From Taxawa tesnikishii (nom. ined.) (lineage: Eukaryota; Ascomycota; Dothideomycetes; Dothideales), in NCBI GenBank assembly GCA_030247885.1, contig JAPDRO010000001.1, positions 1,984,001-2,048,000 of the forward strand: 64,000 nucleotides of DNA, read 5' to 3'. A program made the position numbers and the translations under genes. How positions within the stretch are numbered: position 1 is the stretch's first letter; each line of letters starts with the position of its first letter. The notes under the pieces were generated by a model. The model did not search any database. It saw only the letters and a program-made list of their open reading frames with translations, and was not told the origin of the DNA. Shown here piece by piece: positions 58,310-64,000 of this stretch.

Positions 58310-59274
58310 CTAGTGCCTGGTATCGTTGACATGAGGGTCACTGTCCATGTGGCGAGCAACAGTAACGGCCTCCTGAGTGCCCGTCCGATGTGGCCACGCA
58401 CGCCGGCCTCTTCCATGACCATCAGACCCCCGATGGTGCATCCCTCGGGAGAAGTTCCTTGGTCCTTCAAGAGAGCAGGATGGACGCCACTCTGAAGAAG
58501 AGCGGCAGTGCCTTGCATGGCCTGGAAGACTACGATGTGGGCAGTGGCTCTGGGAACTCCGACCGCCACGGCTGCATCAATCAGTGCATCGCAGATCACT
58601 GCGAAAAATGCCGGCGTTGAGCCTCCCAGGGCAGTGATTCCGTTCATGAGCTTTGGAGCAATTTGAACGGTCTTGCCTATTTTCCGGAAAATGGACTCGG
58701 TGATTGACAAGTGATGCGCCGGTAGGGCAGGTTCCGATATCTCGATGGCGGTAAGCGATTGGGAGACAAGCGCTGCGATGTTAGGTAACGTCCGCGCAAC
58801 CCAAGCCCGGCCCTCGGTGTTATCTGCAGTGGTTTCGCTTCCGTAAAGGGTAGTCTCGAGCTTTTGCCTTGTCCAGCCAGCAGCGACACTGATCAACAGC
58901 TTGTTTGCTAGAGCTTCGCGGATTCCGGGTTCTGTCAGGACCTCTTGAACAACAGCCGGATCGACTGCCAGAATGACAATGTCTGCGTCCTGCGCGGCCT
59001 TGACGTTGCCTGCTCTGGATACGACCACTTTGTCCGAGTGTTGAGAAAACCGTTCCTTTAGTCTCTGCTCGGAGCTCTCGCTACGTGTAGATGCCAGGAA
59101 CCGAGTGAAGCGCACTGGGTCTTCTTCACCTGAAGGTGCGGCAACCAGGCTATCGAGGATCGCAGCGCCCAGATTGCCTGCCCGCCATTAGCAAGACATG
59201 ATCGAGTATCACCTCGAGTGTACAACTGTACCGCATCCCAGCAGGGCGAGAATGGCGTTTTCCGGCTCGGTCAT
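58310..59274 (-). CDS. pyrroline-5-carboxylate reductase
   Basis: Exons 59274-59232 and 59177-58310 (54-base intron) give about 303 residues. The start MTEPENAILALL runs into the NADPH loop GCGNLGAAILDSL. Further family marks: ADIVILAVDPAVVQEVL, VARTLPNIAAL, and the signature region GGSTPAFFAVICDALIDAAV and the PEGCTIGGLMVMEEAGVRGH segment. The enzyme (Pro3/ProC) reduces P5C to proline and can also act on 3-hydroxy-P5C. One G is missing near 58369-58375, so the open frame runs on to 58267; in the family frame the protein ends ARHMDSDPHVN.. at 58310. It faces proline dehydrogenase across 511 bases. Confidence 0.9.
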
Positions 59275-59785
59275 GATCTGAATGTAGTGACTTGCTCGCT
59301 TCAATGGAAGTCCACGTGTACTCGATTCATCAACCCGTAGAAGGATGCTATTTGCGATGCCCGATAAACCTGAAAGAAAGTTGCCACTACATGCTGATCC
59401 AACAAGGTGTTCAACTGCACCATCGTCGAAGCTACGGTAACAGTGACCGCGGTCTTGTTATCTTATGTGAAGCCCCGCAGCCGGGCAGTACGACAACGCA
59501 CAGCAACGTGCCGGGACGTGACCCGGGCACGCGCGCAGTGGTCATTTAACTTGGTCGGAAGATTGGCCGCAATCCTGACAGCCGAGGCAAGGTACTCGGT
59601 AGATTGCGAAAGATACGATACTCAGCTACGGTGGCCCAAAAGTTCGAGTTACATTTGCATTTGCCGTGTAGCAAGTTCGTGAGGAGAGACAGCTTCGTGG
59701 GAAGCAGAACATGCTCTCTATCGACAGAGTCTATGAGGATTCAATGCAAGTCGTATCTCATATTTGCTGTTTGTTCGAATCGTTA
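59275..59785. other. spacer between proline dehydrogenase and P5C reductase
   Basis: 511 bases, both genes on the minus strand. It holds the P5C reductase promoter; no believable open frame. Confidence 0.45.
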
Positions 59786-61337
59786 TCAGGTAGCGGAAGA
59801 GAAGGGTGCCTTCAGCCTTCTTCCAAACTCGGCCCTCAGAGCTGCGAACTCGTCTCCAGTTCGCGACACCGCATCGCGGTTCTCGATTGCTCTCCGCATA
59901 AGATATGCCAAACACTCGCCCATAGATCCCCAGGTCGAACACTTGTACACTTCTGGCGCATCGCCACTACCCTTCAACTGCAGTAGCCCAAAGCTGACTT
60001 CATCCGACATGCCCTGAAGTTGTCCAAATCCCACCGGGACCGTGGGTAGCCCGGCATCGATGCGCTGCTGCTGCAATTCATGGGCAGCGAGCATACTGGC
60101 TTTGTTGTGACTCGCCAAGAACAAATTCACTGACGGGAATGGACGGTCACCCTTCGCCCCGAATCCACAGAGCTCCTGTCTCAATGCGCCCTGCGCAATG
60201 GAATTGAAGGCGTCGTCAGTGTTCTCCTTCGTATCATGGATCAAGCCTCTCTCATCCGACGTCATGTACGCCCCCTGACAAGCTTTAGACCGAGGGTAAA
60301 TCCATGCTCACTGGCAGCGGTCAGATGCTTGGCCAATGTAGTGGGTGTGCTTTTGAGATAGGCTTGGTAGGTGTTGTAGACGAGCGCATAGCCGTCTTTG
60401 TTGTGCTTTCGCATAAGATCGAGGGTCACTCTCGCGATGCCCCGTTGGTAATACTGCGATTCGGCGTCGACCAGGATGCGGACCGATCGGTCCTTACATT
60501 TGTTGCAAATCTCATCCAGCGCATCCAACATAGCTTGCGGTGGCAGTTCCCCGGCAGAAAAAGCCTTGGTGACTGTAGCACCAGCTCCTGTCATCCTGAA
60601 GACGGTCAGCATGCATTTGCAAAGATGAGGATGCATCTGACATACTTCATCGCCAGGTAATCGCCTTCGCCCAGCAGGTCAATGGTTTCCAGTGTTCCTT
60701 TCCGCCAGGCTTCGGTATTGGCACATTTCTTGAGCTTTGTCTCCACCGAACCGTCCTTCTCTTTCATCTCAATCTCTGCGACTCCAAGTGCTTGCTCTGT
60801 CTTGGTGCTGTGGTTGAACACTGTCTCCTTGGCGTAAGTGAGAATAACTCCTCGGAAGCCCAGATCTTTGAATTGTTGCACAGTATGCTTGGTTTCGGGC
60901 TTGGTTTCCCCAGCGCAAAACTGCTCATAAAAAGTCTTCTTTAACACTGCATGGAGGAGAGGATTCTTGTCCACGCTGAGAAGAAACCCTCTTCCTGGTT
61001 TGCAAAGAAACGACAAGATCGAAAGGGATGGAAGGAGCAGGAAGCGGTTGGAGGATATGGTGGCAACCAGCAGTGATCTCAGCAGCATACCGGTTGGCAT
61101 AGCGGACAGAGGAGGAAGAGAGACATTAGTCGCAACTTTTCCCACGGTCGCCCCAACGGTAGAGAGAAATCTTGCCTTTTGCCAACTGCTGCTGTGATGC
61201 TTTGGTAAAGTTTCCGTTAGGCATCTCGTGGCCAAGGTCTTTACTGCCTTCGAAGCTGTGATCGTCTCTGAGAGCACAAAGACCATTGCTGTGTTGATGA
61301 ATGGTCGCAGACCCTTTGAAGTTGCTGTGAGTGTCAA
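59786..61337 (-). CDS. proline dehydrogenase (proline/hydroxyproline oxidase)
   Basis: Exon 1 61337-60646, 50-base intron (GTATGT..TCAG), exon 2 60595-59786; about 500 residues. The N-terminus is basic and Ser/Thr-rich (mitochondrial presequence), then VATNVSLPPLSAMPTGMLLR. PRODH barrel motifs: FYEQFCAGET, LGFRGVILTYAKE, ILVDAESQYYQRG, LKLVRGAY (split by a break), PTVPVGFGQLQGMSDEVSFG and the C-terminal CLAYLMRRAIENRDAV, whose Arg-Arg pair binds the carboxylate. FAD enzyme of the mitochondrial inner membrane that oxidises proline to P5C; members also oxidise hydroxyproline. One base is missing at a C5 run (+ strand, 60271-60275). Confidence 0.9.
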
Positions 61338-62122
61338 ACGATAGCGAATAACATTTCAATCCCCAATATGTTTAAATCTCGTAGGCATCGTACAACTCAT
61401 CAGCTGGAAGCATATCGGTTGGCCTTCCGATAACAATATGGTAATGGATGGTCAGTGGGGAGTGGAACGTACCCCGCGGGGTCACTGATACGACGTACAC
61501 CAAAGGCCACATGACTGTCTGATACCAGATCAGCAAGTGGGTAGGCCCGTTGTTGGACTCTCTTAGCCTGAGTAGGAGTGTCCAATCCGTGTCTGGACCG
61601 CATGCACGGCTAGAATTCCGGCGGGGTTGGACACACCAGAAGAAGTAACCGAGTCCATGTTACGGTGATCTAGTGTTCAGCAGGTCCGCAGGTGGCCAGA
61701 TAGTGACGAGGTCTAGACGGAGAACTGATATCATAGAGAAGATCGTAGGGGTTTATGTTTCACCACCGTTGACTTATTGATTACGGTGTATTCTACGGGT
61801 ACAGAAAGCCACCCAACAGGGTCAGATGCCGGGGCAGAACGCAGACAAGCCAATCATTCGGGAAGGACTTCCGAAAGGATGACCTACCCAGCAACGTAGC
61901 TTCCGGGAAGAGAGAAACCTCACGGAATTCGTGCAGGTACGTGAAATCTTTGAGGGGCCCGATTGGCTTGACACACTCCAGCTGGCTTAGAATTAGGGTC
62001 GGGAAAGTGAAGCCCAGTGCTCTCTCAATGTTGGCTTTAGAATGCTTCGATGCCTATGATCTCCCAGGCCAATCATGATCTCGACTCTTCTAATCTGATC
62101 TTATCTACACAGATGCATAGCC
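61338..62122. other. promoter region of proline dehydrogenase
   Basis: 785 bases between the proline dehydrogenase start and the transcription factor stop. CGG/CCG triplets are scattered (for example cgg..ccg pairs near 61618-61632) and could be zinc-cluster factor sites, but I would not call one. No gene seen. Confidence 0.4.
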
Positions 62123-64000
62123 TTAAGCTATCCCGGAGTCTGCAGCACTTGGTGCGCAGAACGAGAGCCAGTCAATCCCATCAGACTCTAATGAGTCCGC
62201 AATCATCGTCAACTGTTCAGTAGTCATTGCAAATTGCCAGTCGAAACCTGGGCCACCGGTCGGAAGCTGCATGCCGCTATCTTGCGATGTTGTCAAGACA
62301 TCTGATGTGTTTATTCGTTCATCACAGTTGGGATCCTGGCTCTGGAGACGCGCATCTGCGGTACTATCTCCGTATGAAGGAATTGGAGGAACTTGACCCA
62401 AGATTGCTGCCAGCTGTAGCAATTCCGCTTTCTCGCATCCGGCAACCAGATTACCTCGAGATGACATCTCATCTAAGATGTTATAGGCCCGCTGGGACCA
62501 AAGACCGTCGTTCCCCACTAGCGACGAATCGATGGTTGCAGCCATCAGGAGAACAGCAGCCGAAGAAAAGGTCGCGTCAAGGTCGAAAGAGAGGAAGCTT
62601 TCTGTGATACCGATTAGTCACAAATGAAAGCTCTAGCAGCGCGTCTCGCAATTGATGCTAGTTACCTAAAAGGCCTTGCTCTTGCAACTCTATCAGCACC
62701 TTGAGCATCTGAACGGCAGATTCGATGCACATCTGAAGCAGAGCTTTGACACTACTGTGTTTCAGCTGCTCAATCTCTTGAAACTGCAGTCTTGCCTCTA
62801 GCAAGGTATACAGCAAGGGTCTCGTGGCGAGTATAATGCACTAAAGAGATCAACACGCATATTCGGGGATTGCAACACACAAAGATTGAGTAGGGCGCTG
62901 ACCTGGTGATGGAGGAGATGTAGGCAAGCCGAGAGCCGGGAGACACCGGCCATCGATCCATTGACGAAAATGTTGAAAGAATTGCTCAACTGATCAGTAA
63001 CTCTGGCAATTTTCTTCAGAGCTGCCTTCGTGCTTGATAGGTACTTCATGTCTAAGCGACCCTCTGCTCCGTATACAGCTGTTTTGAGAAACCATGTCAG
63101 TCAAAGCAAGTCAAAATGAAAGTACAATTATCAACTTACTATTAGTTATCTGCGCAAGAACTTGAGAAAGCATAATCTGGATTTCGAGTGCGGTCGCTTT
63201 CTGCGTAGAGTCCGGATACGATGGCAATCCCGCGCTGATGTCCTCATCTCTGATCGCGGACGGTAGACCCATGAGAGAGGACATCTGCCGGTCAAGCACG
63301 TAGACGGTCCACCAGATTTTTCGACATCGCTGAACGAGAGGCGCCTGAACGTGCTGGCTTTGCATATCGGTGTGCATACCGTGTTCAAGCGCTATACTTC
63401 GAGCTTGCCCGATCTGGAACAGGTTCAGCGAGAGGTTCAGCGAGAGAGAGTCCGTCTTCCCAAGCAACTCACCAGATGATATGCTGAGCTTCGAAAATCC
63501 AATGAGTGAAGATAGAGGGCTGCACAACACAGAATCTCTGTCGACTCGACTCGATCCGTCGATATTAAGAAGATGATGTCGGGGAGTAATTTCATCGCTT
63601 GAACGTAAAGCTCTGCGCCAGGCGGCCTTTTGCCTCTGTGTGTTCGAGCCAGGAATGCCTTTCCAAAAGCGAGTACCAGCAAATAATGGACATACCACAA
63701 AGGAAATAACGAGGACTTGTCCGCGTTGGGGTCGTGGAATCGAGCAAATCGCTGCATGAAGCTCTCTTCATCGAACAAGTGCCATGTCTGGCCGCAGTGG
63801 AACTTAACCGCGTTGATCAAGTAGATAGCATAGTCAGGAGTCGGGAGCGATGCTGGGCTGGGATCTGTGGAGGTTAAGGTCGCTCTCTGACCGTCCCAGC
63901 CTAGGTCGTACACGCTGCCTTGGAAAAGAAGATTCTCGGAAGGGAGCGGTAAACCTAAGACTCGTTCGTGTGCCATGGTGAGAACACGCCGGGCGAACGA
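62123..64000 (-). CDS. fungal-specific transcription factor (Zn2Cys6 class likely), C-terminal part
   Basis: Cut by the window end; the DNA-binding domain lies beyond 64000. Exons in view: 64000-63473, 63413-63140, 63078-62903, 62840-62666 and 62601-62123, all joining in phase with no frame break, unlike most neighbours. The fungal_trans middle homology region is clear: ARSIALEHGMHTDMQ, CRKIWWTVYVLDRQMSSLMG (the Trp-Trp..D-R core) and PSAIRDEDISAGLPSYPD. The C-terminus holds LHLLHHQCIILATRPLLYTL and ends with an acidic, Asp/Ser-rich tail (DSLESDGIDWLSF) that may be the activation domain. Its place beside proline dehydrogenase recalls PrnA in the Aspergillus prn cluster, so it may be the local regulator. 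Confidence 0.85.

Noticed and set aside
59178-59231. A frame break at the N-terminus of P5C reductase
   Set aside because: A 54-base intron (GTACAG..GCAG) restores the GCGNLG cofactor loop exactly.
60596-60650. A frame break at the proline dehydrogenase exon junction
   Set aside because: Choosing the better donor GTATGT at 60645 instead of GTCAGA makes the exons join in phase.

Overview
The window is nuclear DNA of a filamentous ascomycete (Pezizomycotina). This rests on many spliced genes with short introns (mostly about 46-140 bases, GT..AG), on fungal forms of genes (trifunctional TrpC, an NsdD-type GATA factor, UNC-45/She4, Kcs1, Nup188, a fungal-specific transcription factor domain) and on dense gene packing on both strands. 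A placement in or near the Dothideomycetes is only a guess. I saw no transposon, virus-like element, rRNA, tRNA or CRISPR array.

Layout: 0-9.3 kb holds a GPI-type protein end, a secreted amidase, Pcc1 (KEOPS), a complex I-like 17.8 kDa subunit, a PI-PLC, dynactin p25 and a SET protein. 9.3-14.9 kb is a gene-poor stretch with a (CGTAAC)6 microsatellite. 14.9-31.7 kb holds an NsdD-like GATA factor, a PP2A activator (PTPA), Nup188, TrpC and a GH35 beta-galactosidase. 32.5-52.7 kb holds the lariat debranching enzyme Dbr1, a small helical protein, an arrestin-like protein, a PPIL3-type cyclophilin, the inositol polyphosphate kinase Kcs1, UNC-45/She4, a divergent SDR/amidohydrolase pair and a DUF7918-type protein.

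53.3-64.0 kb is the most interesting part. It contains a DHDPS-family aldolase, a beta-hydroxyacid dehydrogenase, an aspartate aminotransferase, a small multi-helix orphan protein, pyrroline-5-carboxylate reductase, proline dehydrogenase and a fungal transcription factor cut by the window end. Together these could carry proline/4-hydroxyproline down to pyruvate and glyoxylate, and I propose a (hydroxy)proline-catabolic cluster. Several members are damaged: the aminotransferase lacks about 60 internal codons and has an in-frame stop, and the aldolase has an in-frame stop with conserved sequence beyond it.

A window-wide oddity is that about fifteen conserved genes carry one or two single-base reading-frame breaks, nearly always a missing base and often in a homopolymer. 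Because essential single-copy genes (Nup188, TrpC, Dbr1, Kcs1) are hit in the same way, residual assembly indels are the simplest explanation. Gene spans below cover all exons; exon limits are given in the evidence.
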